Shown here: one piece after another, positions 48,891 through 59,969 of the stretch
Layout of the letters: each line of letters begins with the position of its first letter
Position numbering within the stretch: position 1 is the first letter of the stretch
Assembly (NCBI GenBank): GCA_028583605.1
Contig: CM053335.1
Location: 17,048,053-17,112,052 of the forward strand
Reading direction: 5' to 3'
DNA length: 64,000 bases
Source of the DNA: Dastarcus helophoroides
Taxonomy: Eukaryota > Arthropoda > Insecta > Coleoptera > Bothrideridae
Made by a program: the position numbers and the translations under genes
The notes under the pieces: model-generated
Told to the model about the DNA's origin: nothing
The model's database searches: none
What the model saw: only the letters and a program-made list of their open reading frames with translations

Positions 48891-49033
48891 CTTTCACGAA
48901 TTTTTGGTGGAATGGACTGGTCCTTAGTTATCTTTAAAAATTGAAATATAGAACTTGCCTCCTGAAACCAAGAAAGGTTAATCTTTCTTGGTTTCAGGGG
49001 GCAAGTTCTGTATTTCAATTTTGCTTTCACAAA
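48891..49033. mobile_element. Hammerhead-like small element, copy 8 (core-less fold-back)
   Basis: The element is 48901-49023 between CTTTCACGAA and CTTTCACAAA. The left arm contains the complete tail (GGTGGAATGGACTGGTCCTT). The two arms meet at AGAAAGGTTAATCTTTCT with the ribozyme-like core deleted. Confidence 0.8.
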
Positions 49034-49830
49034 GTTACGACATTTAAAAACCTATTTTATTTTTAATTTTGATCAAAATCACATTTTCAAAAACTAATTT
49101 TTTTAAAAGTGTTAAGGAAGAAATTAATATTTCGAGCGGTAACTAAAATGTTAAGAAAAAAAACTCAAATTTCTTTGAAAATGTCAACAATTTGAGAAAA
49201 TAATTACAATTTCAAGAAAAAATCTAAATGCAATTCATGTCGTACTTTACTTAAAGTACGATATGAATTGCATATATACTCTAAAAAATAAGTTAATATA
49301 ATATCTTCGAATTTTTACCTCAAATCTCATTTTGTATAAAAATTTTAAGTATTTTTCAAATATATCGATTTTTTTGATTTTTTCTGAAAAGTTTCCATTT
49401 TTCCTAAATATTTTATAAAAAGAAATTTTCTCGACATTTTCATTATTCTTAAAATTTCTAGAAATTCCAACTTCTCCAGATTTTTCTTTGTGTTCCTCTA
49501 ATTTGCTTTAAAAATGTCAAATATTTTCACGACACTTTGACAATTTAAAGTTCATTTTATTTTGTAGTTTTGATAAAAAATGTGTGGAAAAAACCCTGAA
49601 CGCTCTATAAAAATTTTTGAAAGAAGAAAAAATTTCGACTTTTTTGTAAAGATATTTCAATTTTTTTTTTCAAATTTCAATTTTTTCTCCAAGAAATTTT
49701 GTATTTTTTACTATGCAGTTTGTGTTTTTCTCTAAACAATTTATAGAAAGAATTTGTTTGAAATTTTGACTTTTCCTGGAGATTTTGTCTTTAAAATATT
49801 TTTTCTTGTAGAAATTTTGATATTTCCCTA
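49034..49830. other. AT-rich sequence, no recognised gene
   Basis: AAATTTCG-type low-complexity sequence. An inverted repeat with 21-bp arms (one mismatch) lies at 49229-49249/49252-49272 (TGCAATTCATRTCGTACTTTA). Confidence 0.55.
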
Positions 49831-50868
49831 AAATTTTACCACTACTGTAAGCCCAAAGAAAATTCTGAATCGGAATTTTCAATTTCTCTAGAAATGTTAA
49901 ATTTATTCTTAAAATTCCCAAGTTCGAATTTAAAATTCAAATGTCGATAAAAAAAAATCGAAATTTAAAGATTAAACTAAAAATTTCAAGAGAAAGCAGA
50001 TCATATTTCTAGAAAAAGTTTACAATTTGATATTTCCCTAAAAATTTACTACTACTGTAAGATCAAAGAAAATTCTGAATCGGAATTTTCAATTTCTCTA
50101 GAAATGTTAAATTTATTCTTAAAATTCCCAAGTTCGAATTTAAAATTCAAATGTCGATAAAAAAAAGATCGAAATTTAATGATTAAACTAAAAATTTCAA
50201 GAGAGAGCAGATTATATTTCTAGAAAAAGTTTACAATTTGATATTTCCCTAAAAATTTACTACTACTGTAAGATCAAAGAAAATTCTGAATCGGAATTTT
50301 CAATTTCTCTAGAAATGTTAAATTTATTCTTAAAATTCCCAAGTTCGAATTTAAAATTCAAATGTCGATAAAAAAAAGATCGAAATTTAATGATTAAACT
50401 AAAAGTTTCAAGAGAAAGCAGATCATATTTCTAGAAAAAGTTTACAATTTGATATTTCCCTAAAAATTTACTACTACTGTAAGATCAAAGAAAATTCTGA
50501 ATCGGAATTTTCAATTTCTCTAGAAATGTTAAATTTATTCTTAAAATTCCCAAGTTCGAATTTAAAATTCAAATGTCGATAAAAAAAAGATCGAAATTTA
50601 AAGATTAAACTAAAAATTTCAAGAGAGAGCAGATTATATTTCTAGAAAAAGTTTACAATTTGATATTTCCCTAAAAATTTACTACTACTGTAAGACTAAA
50701 AAAAATTCTGAATCGGAATTTTCAATTTCTCTAGAAATGTTAAATTTATTCTTAAAATTCCCAAGTTCGAATTTAAAATTCAAATGTCGATAAAAAAAAA
50801 ATCGAAATTTAAAGATTAAACTAAAAATTTCAAGAGAAAGCAGATCATATTTCTAGAAAAAGTTGAAA
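49831..50868 (+). repeat. 211-bp tandem array, 5 copies
   Basis: ACTACTGTAA recurs at 49841, 50051, 50262, 50473 and 50684. Copies differ at only a few positions (for example GAGAAAGCAGATCAT versus GAGAGAGCAGATTAT, alternating), indicating recent amplification, perhaps of a dimer. No coding potential. Confidence 0.95.
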
Positions 50869-51466
50869 TTTCTTATTTTTTATTTGTAAACAATATTTTT
50901 CAAAAAAAAAATAACATTTTCGGAATGAAGATAGAAAAAAATTTAAATAAATTAATTGTCAAAAATATTCTAATAATTTCGACTTTTAAAGTGAGAATTA
51001 TTAAAATTTTTAAGAAAAAGAGTCAACATTTCGAGAGTCTCAAAATTTCGAAATTAAAATTGATCAAAATGTTGGAAAAAATTCATTAACAATTTAATGT
51101 TCTAATTTAATTGTTTTCTATCAAATATCCCAATTTTTTGTGATTAAAATTCAACTTTTGGCGATTTATTGGTATATAAAATGCAATTTTTTTTTGGAAA
51201 TTTGTTTCAAAACTGCACAATTTTAAAAATAGAAATGTTTGTTATTATTTTTTTTTTAAATTTGAGTGTTATTTCAAAATTTTTCTTAAAAAATGTAAAC
51301 TTGAAAACAATAATATTACCACTTTTAAAAAATAAAGCTAAAGTTATCAGAAAAGTCGAATTTTTTAATAAAAGTCAAATCTTAAAAAAATTTTTAAATT
51401 TTCGTGTTAAGTCAAATTTTCAAAAAAAAATAAGGATTTCGAAAAAAATGCTCAATTTTTAAAATG
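50869..51466. other. AT-rich sequence, no recognised gene
   Basis: The plus-strand frame 51169-51462 is Phe/Lys/Asn-rich by composition and not considered a gene. Confidence 0.5.
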
Positions 51467-54005
51467 GTCGACATTTTCAATAATTTTGGGAATGTGAATG
51501 AAAAACGAATTTTTGGAAAAATATCAACATTTAAAATAAATTCCAGAGTTTTTAATTAAATTCGCAAAGAAGCTAAATTTTTTAAATATTGAAGAAAACT
51601 TAAAATTATCGAAAAATTCGTAGTTATTAAAAAAGTTGAAATTTTGAAAAGTAAAATTTTGGAAAAAGTCGAAATTTTCAATAATTCAAGTGTAAAAAGT
51701 ATCTCTTCTTTTAAGTTGAAGATTTGATTGAAAACGTTTAAAAAAATGTATAAATAAAATTTTAAAAAGGTTCCAACTTTTCAAAAAAATCAAGTTTTTA
51801 AAGTCGACATTTTCAATAATTTTGGGAATGTGAATAAAAGACGAATATTTGGAAAAATATCGACATTTAAAATAAATTGCAGAGTTTTTAATTAAATTCT
51901 TAAAGAAGCTAAATTTTTTAAATATTGAAGAAAACTTAAAATTATCGAAAAATTCGTAGTTATTAAAAAAGTTGAAATTTTGAAAAGGTAAAATTTTGGA
52001 AAAAGTCGAAATTTTCAATAGTTCAAGTTTAAAAAGTATCTCTTCTTTTAAGTTGAAGATTTGATTGAAAACGTTTAAAAAAATGTATAAATAAAATTTT
52101 AAAAAGGTTCCAACTTTGCAAAAAAATCAAGTTTTTAAAGTCGACATTTTCAATAATTTTGGGAATGTGAATAAAAGACGAATTTTTGGAAAAATATCGA
52201 CATTTAAAATAAATTGCAGAGTTTTTAATTAAATTCTCAAAGAAGCTAAATTTTTTAAATATTGAAGAAAACTCAAAATTATCGAAAAATTCGTAGTTAT
52301 TAAAAAAGTTGATATTTTGAAAAGTAAAATTTTGAAAAAAGTCGAAATTTTCAATAATTCAAGTGTAAAAAGTATCTCTTCTTTTAAGTTGAAGATTTGA
52401 TTGAAAACGTTTAAAAAAATGTATAAATAAAATTTTAAAAAGGTTCCAACTTTGCAAAAAAATCAAGTTTTTAAAGTCGACATTTTCAATAATTTTGGGA
52501 ATGTGAATAAAAGACGAATTTTTGGAAAAATATCGACATTTAAAATAAATTGCAGAGTTTTTAATTAAATTCTCAAAGAAGCTAAATTTTTTAAATATTG
52601 AAGAAAACTTAAAATTATCGAAAAATTCGTAGTTATTAACAAAGTTGAAATTTTGAAAAGTAAAATTTTGGAAAAAGTCGAAATTTTCAATAATTCAAGC
52701 GTAAAAAGTATCTCTTCTTTTAAGTTGAAGATTTGATTGAAAACGTTTAAAAAAATGTATGAATAGAATTTTAAAAAGGTTCCAACTTTTCAAAAAAATC
52801 AAGTTTTTAAAGTCGACATTTTCAATAATTTTGGGAATGTGAATAAAAGACGAATTTTTGGAAACATATCGACATTTAAAATAAATTGTAGAGTTTTTAA
52901 TTAAATTGTCAAAGAAGCTGAACTTTTTAAATATTGAAGAAAACTTAAAATTATCGAAAAATTCGTAGTTATTAAAAAAGTTGAAATTTTGAAAAGTAAA
53001 ATTTTGGAAAAAGTCGAAATTTTCAATAATTCAAGTTTAAAAAGTATCTCTTCTTTTAAGTTGAAGATTTGATTGAAAACGTTTAAAAAAATGTATAAAT
53101 AAAATTTTAAAAAGGTTCCAACTTTTCAAAAAAATCAAGTTTTTAAAGTCGAAATTTTTAATAATTTTGGGAATGTGAATAAAAGACGAATTTTTGGAAA
53201 AATATCCACATTTAAAATAAATTGCAGAGTTTTTAATTAAATTCTCAAAGAAGCTGAAATTTTTAAATATTGAAGAAAACTTAAAATTATCGAAAAATTC
53301 GTAGTTATTAAAAAGGTTGAAATTTTGAAAAGGTAAAATTTTGAAAAAAGTCGAAATTTTCAATAATTCAAGCGTAAAAAGTATCTCTTCTTTTAAGTTG
53401 AAGATTTGATTGAAAACGTTTAAAAAAATGTATGAATAGAATTTAACAAGGTTCCAACTTTTCAAAAAAATCAAGTTTTTAAAGTCGACATTTTCAAGAA
53501 TTTTTGGGAATGTGAATAAAAGACGAATTTTTGGAGAAATATCGACATTTAAAATAAATTGCAGAGTTTTTAATTAAATTCTCAAAGAAGCTGAATTTTT
53601 TAAATATTGAAGAAAACTCAAAATTATCGAAAAATTCGTAGTTATTAAAAAAGTTGAAATTTTGAAAAGGTAAAATTTTGAAAAAAGTCGAAATTTTCAA
53701 TAATTCAAGTTTAAAAAGTATCTCTTCTTTTAAGTTGAAGATTCGATTGAAAACGTTTAAAAAAATGTATACATAAAATTTTAAAAAAGTTCGAACTTTT
53801 CAAAAAAATCAAGTTTTTAAAGTCGACATTTTCAATAATTTTGGGAATGTGAATAAAAGACGAATATTTGGAAAAATATCGACATTTAAAATAAATTGCA
53901 GAGTTTTTGATTAAATTCTCAAAGAAGCTGAATTTTTTAAATATTGAAGAAAACTTGAAATTATCGAAAAATTCGTAATTATTAAAAAAGTTGAAATTTT
54001 GAAAA
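51467..54005 (+). repeat. 336-bp tandem array, about 7.6 copies
   Basis: GTCGACATTTTCAATAATTT marks unit starts at 51467, 51803, 52140, 52476, 52812, 53148, 53484 and 53822, a very regular 336-338 bp period. Units are highly similar. Repeating minus-strand frames (68-145 codons) are artefacts of the unit. Confidence 0.96.
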
Positions 54006-54903
54006 CATAAACTGCTCGGTTTTTGTTTAATTTTTAATTTTTTTTTCCAGCTTACTTCCAATTGTTACTTTACTTTAAAATGCTAAACTTTGACATCAAC
54101 GTCGTTTGACTTTTCAAAGAAAATGTTTATTGTCTTTCCGAAATTCCGAATTTAAATTCGAAATGTCGACTTCAGTCTTGGAAATTCGATTTTTTCTCGA
54201 AATTCAGAATTTTCGCTGAAATTTCGAATTCAATTAAAACGAAGTTTTAATGTTAAGGGGGTCACGTAGAAGAAGCGAGACACGATAAAAAAATTTGGGA
54301 AACGCTGGTCTAATCGATGGAGTTATAAAAGTGGATTATACTTATACAACGTGCTGCTTTAAAGGCAACTTCCGTAAACCAGTTAAAAAACTTTTTTGTT
54401 GTTTAAGTGATCCCATTTCAACGAACTTTAATGTATGTTTAGAAATATCAATGACTTAAACAAATCAAACTTCCGGAAGCTAAAAATCGTTAAATTTACG
54501 ACAAATGTTTATATTTTATGATTTGAAACCGCCCAAAGTCCACGACTGTATTATACGCGAAGAATTCGAACGAATTTCATAGCTTCGTATAAACCTGATA
54601 ACTGAAATCGTATCAATTATCTAAAAAAAACAACACGAATTTATAAATTATTTATTACTTCGTCTAATTTATCCAAAAATAGAATTGCCCAACGTTTGAT
54701 AACATAATCAAATAAGTTCGCTCATGATTGATTAATTCAATGACAAAAGTCATTCTCTAAACATAACCCCCCCGAATTTGTAGACCTCAAAATTCAAGGT
54801 TTTCGATAATAGAAAAGCGTGTATATGAAAGGACACATTCTCATTTATATAAAACTGATAAAAACCGACAAATAGATAATTGTAACTTCCGCAACGTCTA
54901 TCA
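54006..54903. other. Downstream flank of Upf3; possible element end
   Basis: No gene. AAATTTGGGAAACGCTGG at 54292-54309, read on the minus strand (CCAGCGTTTCCCAAATTT), resembles a terminus of hAT-type elements, but no partner terminus was found. No AATAAA was found immediately downstream of the Upf3 stop. Confidence 0.35.
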
Positions 54904-55567
54904 CTAATTGTAGATTTCGTTAAATTTAGTCTTTCGCCAATTCGAACTCCTTATTTTATTCTGATTAAATACGCTCCCATCGTTATCCCTGATGCGGTGA
55001 AAATGCTTCTTTTTGCATTTTCCCGTTTTTCTTTTATCCGAAAGAAACTGCAATAGAGGCGTCACGTTTTGGCTCATCGGCTTACGCGTTAAATCGAAGC
55101 TGTATTCGCGCGTAACCGTCTCCTTGTTACACGCCAATTCTTCCAAAAAATTTTTATACGTATTGCTACCCTCGATGGTGCCGGTGAGCAAAAAATCTCT
55201 TTTGAAGTGACGACGCTTTGGTATCCTCTGATTTGGGGCGTATTCCACCAATACGGGATACGAATTACCTGGAATGCATTCGCTAAAGCTTGGTTTTACG
55301 TCGTGTCGTTATACCTTGTTTATCCTGGAATATGTAGTTGTTGAAATTTCGACAGAAAACGAAAACGTCTTCGAAGTTGCAAAAATTGATGTAAACGGTT
55401 CCGAAATTTGCTATATCGTCTTCGCTACTTTGTACGCAACTAATGTAGTTGTATTTGGGCAAACTCGATACTACATTTAGGAAGTGATCTAGAGTAATAT
55501 CAGGAGGTAGCCTTCGAACAATAATTTTTGTGGGGTAATTAATGCAATCGTTGCTATTTGTTAACAT
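54904..55567 (-). CDS. Upf3: Compact Upf3-like nonsense-mediated decay factor, two exons
   Basis: UPF3 bridges the exon junction complex and UPF2 in nonsense-mediated mRNA decay. Exon 1 is 55567-55315 and exon 2 is 55268-54904; the 46-bp intron (55314-55269) has GT...AG ends and phase 1. The join restores family-like sequence across it (DKQGNSYPVLVEYAPNQ), giving 205 residues. Residues about 12-110 match the Smg4/UPF3 RNP-type domain: IIVRRLPPDIT, VYINFCNFEDVF, VEYAPNQRIPKR, YKNFLEEL. TPLLQFLSDKRK resembles the start of the conserved middle region. The C-terminus holds RIRDND, like the RIRNKD of the exon-junction-binding motif in human UPF3B. The usual several hundred residues between are missing: animal UPF3 proteins are about 450-500 residues. 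No disabling mutation is seen. It diverges from the collagen gene; a hAT-like insertion begins 86 bp upstream of its ATG. Confidence 0.88.
55269..55314 (-). other. 46-bp Upf3 intron
   Basis: On the minus strand it starts GTATAACG and ends ATTCCAG, and contains an in-frame stop if unspliced. Removal joins CAAG to GTAATTCG and recovers the conserved UPF3 reading, so the intron is well supported and the gene is not a processed retrocopy. Confidence 0.9.
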
Positions 55568-55652
55568 TGTTCCGCCTGAAGCTTTTAATGCTTTTAATCA
55601 ATCAAATAAGTCAAACTTATGGCATTATAATTCTGTGGTTTTATTCCAGTAT
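55568..55652. promoter_or_regulatory. Residual Upf3 upstream region
   Basis: Only 85 bp separate the Upf3 ATG from the left terminus of the hAT-like insertion. No TATA box is evident. The native promoter has either been kept in these 85 bp or split by the insertion. Confidence 0.35.
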
Positions 55653-58600
55653 CAGTGGCGGCTGGTGATTTTTTGACAGGGGCTGCGCAGATGCAAAAAC
55701 AGGGCTTCGAACCGGAACTGAACCGAAAACCGGAAACCGAAGAAAAACTGTTATTTTTGTAGGAACGAAAACCGGAACAGAACCGGAAAAAAATAACGGT
55801 TTATTTCGCTTCGTTGAATTTGTATGTTTTTAAAATAATTTTTACTTTACCCTAAAGTTTGGGATCTTTTTGGAAATTTCTTTTTCAAAATTTTACAGAA
55901 ATTCGTGCAACTTTCATCTAAAAATTATGAGTTAACTTTAAAGAACATTTTTTCGAAAGTTCAATTAGAAATCTACAATTTCCACTCTTTCTAAAAAAAT
56001 GTTGATTTTATTCTTAAAATTTCAAGTCAAATTGATTTTTAAGTCGTATAACTTGAATATTCATTTTTCAAATTTTTTTATTCCGTTTTGAAATTTGAAC
56101 CCTTTTATTCAAAATATTTCTTTTCTTTTTATAAAATTTCGAGTTTAAAATACAAATTTTATGTGCTATTGTAAATATGGACTCAAGCAGTGAAGTCTTT
56201 TTCATTGAAGCCCAGTTTCCTGGCAATTTTATTTGCAAATTTGAATTTTTCCGAAAATTCCAACTTTTTCTTTAGAACAAACACTCAAACTTTGTTTTTT
56301 TTTCCCTCAAACTTGGATTTTCCCTTTTATAATATAATACCCTTGTTTTTTTAAAGTTATTAATAAAAATTTCGCGTTGCATTGAATTTTTTCTTTCAAA
56401 TTTCACTTTAATTGAAATATGCCAATTTTTTTCTCGATATTTCAAATTCTAATGATTTTTTGCTATGCCCACTTCATCAAACTTCCCAAAATCTCAAAAT
56501 TTATGATAAAATCTTGCTATTTCTAATTTTTTCTAGAAATTGGGAATTTCATTCAAAATTTCAAGAGAAAAATACAACATTTATATTCCAATTTAAAGCC
56601 GGGATCTTGAAATTGAAGTCGAAATTTTAAGGGTAAACTTGGAACGATGACATGTTAGAAAATGTCCAATTTAAACTTCCAATTTTTATCTGGTTTTGTT
56701 TACGCTATATTTCACTTTGGTTTTAAAATTTAGATTTCCGCCTCGAAGCTGCGATTTTTGTTTAGATTGTTTTGAATTTAGGCAGCTTTAAAATCGAAAT
56801 TTAGTTATATATTGAATTCCTTTTGTAGAATTCGTTTAAAATTTAAAAATTGGTAATTTGAAAACCTAGATTTTTCACCAGAATTAAAAAATTTCTGGGG
56901 CAGGCGAATTTTGAAAAAAAGTTAACTCGAACTTTTGAAAAAAATGGAGATTTCGAAAAAACTTTAAATTTTGGATGAAGATTTAAAATCCGGAAACAAT
57001 TCAAATATTTCCAAAATTCGTAATTTTAAAAAAAGTGAAAATTTTCGGGAAAAAGTCGCAATTATCAAAAAAAGAAGTTAAAACTTCGAGAAATAGTAAA
57101 AATTTTGAGCTAAAGTGGAAGTTTTCAAAAAAAAAAGGTAAATGTTTTGAAAAACAATGTTTCATCATAATCATATTATAAAAAATCCAAACTTTTGAAA
57201 AAAAGAGGAAATTTTTAAAAAAACATCAAATTCTAAAAAAGTTATGGCTTCGGGAAAAAGTCGAAATTTCGATGATGAAAAGTCGAAGTTTTCAAAAAAA
57301 TCTAAATTTGGGAAAAGGTTTAAACATATTAAAAATGTCGGAATTTTGAGAATAAATTTAATTTTTCAAGAAACAAAAATTAAAGGAAAATCTAACTTTT
57401 CAAATAAAAGTTCAGTTTATTACATAAAAGCCAAAACTTTAAGAAAAAGTCGAAATTTAAAAAAAAAATTTCAGTTTTTCAAAAAAAGGTCAAAGCTTTG
57501 AGAAATTGTCAAACGTTTGACCAAGGTCAAAAATTAAAAAAAAACTGGGTAGAAGTTTTTAAAAGTCAGTTTTTTAACATCATTAAATTTACAGAAAAAA
57601 TCAAAATTTTGAAAAAAAAAATAACAATTTGGAGAAAAGATTGAAATTATGTATAAAGATTTTCAAAAAATTCAGAATTTGGAAAATAAATTAAAATCTT
57701 AGAGAAAGGTCAAACTGAAAAAGTCTGGCGATTAATAAAATAAATAAACCTTTGAAAAAAGTGGAAGCTAAAAAAAGAACATTTGAATTTGAAAGTTTTC
57801 AAAATATAAAGACGAAATGCTTTAAGGAAATCGAAAAATGTTTAAGAATTTTCAATTAAAATCGAATGCAGCATTTAAAAAGAGTAATCATTTTTAGAAA
57901 CTCAGTATCTTGCGAAAAAGTGAAAATTGAAAAACACTTGAATAAAAAAACAAACATTCGAGAGAGTCGATATTTGCAAAAAGTTAAAACTTTGAAAAAA
58001 TTCAAATTTTTAAAAAGAATTGAAATGTTTTGAAAAAATCGAATTTAAAATTAGTTATATTTGCAAAAAAGGTAAAATTTTGAGTCTGAAATTTCTGATA
58101 TTTACAAAAATAAGGTCAGACAACTTCGAGATCCATTCCAAATATTCAAAAAAAAAATTGTGATTTTCAAAAAATAAAATTTTTAACAAGAACGAAAGTT
58201 ATAAAACCTAAAATGTTCAAAAAAATCAAAACCAACCAAATAAGACAGAATTTTGAGGAATTTGGAATATTCAAAAGATCGAAATTTTGAAAAAGGTCGA
58301 AATTTTCGAAATCAAGTTAAAATTTCGAAAATTTGGAAGTCGAATGGGAAGAGCTCGACTTTGTTAAAAAGTGGGTTTTTATTGTCGAAATTTTCAAAAT
58401 AAGTCAAAATTTTCAATAAAAAATTGAATTCTTCAGAAAAGTCGAAACTTTCAAAAAGTATATAACCAAAGGACCTTTTTTTTTCCCCTAGGCAAATGCA
58501 CGGGTATCAGGTAATTTTTTTTATAAAGCTGGAGGTTTGAAGTTTGAACTTAAAATGAACCCAGAATCCAGAGTTTCAGCCTGAAATTTGTAAATTCGAA

Positions 58601-59898
58601 AAATCGAGAAATATTTCCTTCAAATTTTAAGCATTACCACAGAAGTTATATACTGTAATATTTAAAAAAGAGGGAGAACATTTCCTGAATTATGTTAGAA
58701 AATCAATTTAAATAAAAAATTTAAAAAAATTAAAAAATTAGTAAGCTGGAACTCAACCGAAAACCGGAAAAAACCGCTATTTTTGTCGGAACGAAAACCG
58801 GAACGGAACCGATATGATTTTTTTCCCGGAACGAAAACCAAAAACCAGAACGAAAAAAATAGAGGTTCAATGCCCTGTGCAAAAATATTAGGTAGTTAAG
58901 AGTTTAGGTGACTCCAGTGCTATAGCAAGGTGTTAAATTTAAGAGAAACAAAAGTGATACAAAATTTGTGACATTTAATAGTATTTTTACGAATTAAATT
59001 TATATAACATCTTATAGCCTCCAAAATATTTTTAGGAAATCATCTCTAAATTATTTTCATCGAGTACAAAAAAAAAATCATTATTGACATTCCTGAACTC
59101 CTTAAAGTACTTTGTGCGGTTGCACCTGGTTACTGTTCTAGATTACTTAATTAAAATTGTTTGCTTTCATAGGAATAAAATTATATCAGTTTTTCTTGAA
59201 AACTGCATTTGAAGATAGAATGTATTTTATTACAAAGTTTTAATTAAACTCTACAAAAACACAAAAAAAATATTTTTTTAAACAAGATCCGCTCTACGAT
59301 CTTTTAAAGAAATAAAGTGTTCATTACTTTCTCAGCAAAATTGTTTAAATCCAAATTTACAAATCAATAATTAGACCCCAGAATGGGTACTACTATCTCT
59401 TTGTGAATAGCCGTACTATTGGTAGTTAAACTTGTAAACGGCACAATTAGCAATCGCAATCAAATCAGCCGGTACGTACGCATTTAGCATCATAAACCGT
59501 AAATACACACTTCAGTCTCTGACTCGCACTCACCATTTGGCAATATCGCATAAGCACGGAGCGGCGTACCGCACCGCGGGTTAGCTTTAGCGTGGTGTTC
59601 TGTAGATTATTTCTCCGTATCACGTGGAGGCCGTTGATAGGCATCGCATGGCAGCCACGCTAGGTGCAGAATTCTGTGCGCACCAACGTATTTCAATTTC
59701 CTCATAGTATATAATATAATGGAATAAAATATTGCGTACTTTATTCCAAGTTACTCACGAGTATTATTAGTTAATTAGTATATCATTATTTTGTGTTTAA
59801 AAATGTGATAAATCCAAGACTTTTACATTAAATAGAAAAGAATAGCTCATTTCACGAGGAGCGCGTGCTCTTGCGCTCTTTAAGACCAGCCGCCACTG
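55653..59898. mobile_element. hAT-like non-autonomous DNA element (outer), 4.2 kb
   Basis: Inverted termini CAGTGGCGGCTGGT at 55653-55666 and its complement at 59885-59898. Flanks TCCAGTAT (55645-55652) and ACCAGTAT (59899-59906) agree at 7 of 8 positions, the 8-bp target size of hAT transposases. No transposase frame is visible, so it is non-autonomous. Removing the nested element leaves about 1.06 kb. Its right part (about 59500-59710) is unusually GC-rich (GGAGCGGCGTACCGCACCGC). It separates Upf3 from the collagen gene. Confidence 0.85.
55700..58877. mobile_element. hAT-like element nested in the outer one, 3.2 kb
   Basis: Termini CAGGGCTTCGAACC (55700) and GGTTCAATGCCCTG (ending 58877), with a perfect 8-bp duplication TGCAAAAA on both sides (55692-55699, 58878-58885). 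Both subterminal regions are rich in CCGGAAC/GAACCG motifs in the same orientation (55710-55800 and 58748-58850). The interior is AAATTTCG-type low-complexity sequence with no transposase, so it is non-autonomous. The intact duplication shows that it inserted after the outer element. Confidence 0.88.
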
Positions 59899-59969
59899 AC
59901 CAGTATATTACGTTGTCTAGCTTTGTGCATTTAAGTATAACAAAAAGTTTAAACGGTTTATTTTTCCAG
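59899..59969 (+). other. Collagen intron end with splice acceptor
   Basis: A pyrimidine-rich GGTTTATTTTTCCAG precedes the first visible collagen exon at 59970. The hAT-like element ends 71 bp upstream of it. Confidence 0.75.

Noticed and set aside
51686..54061. Recurring minus-strand Phe/Asn/Lys-rich frames as tandem genes
   Set aside because: They are read through the 336-bp satellite unit; composition is that of AT-rich DNA.
54280..54315. hAT-like terminus TTTGGGAAACGCTGG
   Set aside because: A single end only; the other terminus and a flanking duplication were not found.
59865..59969. Collagen start codon at 59865 (frame open into the 7S exon)
   Set aside because: The upstream part lies in the hAT-like terminus, no signal peptide is encoded, and a clear splice acceptor precedes 59970.
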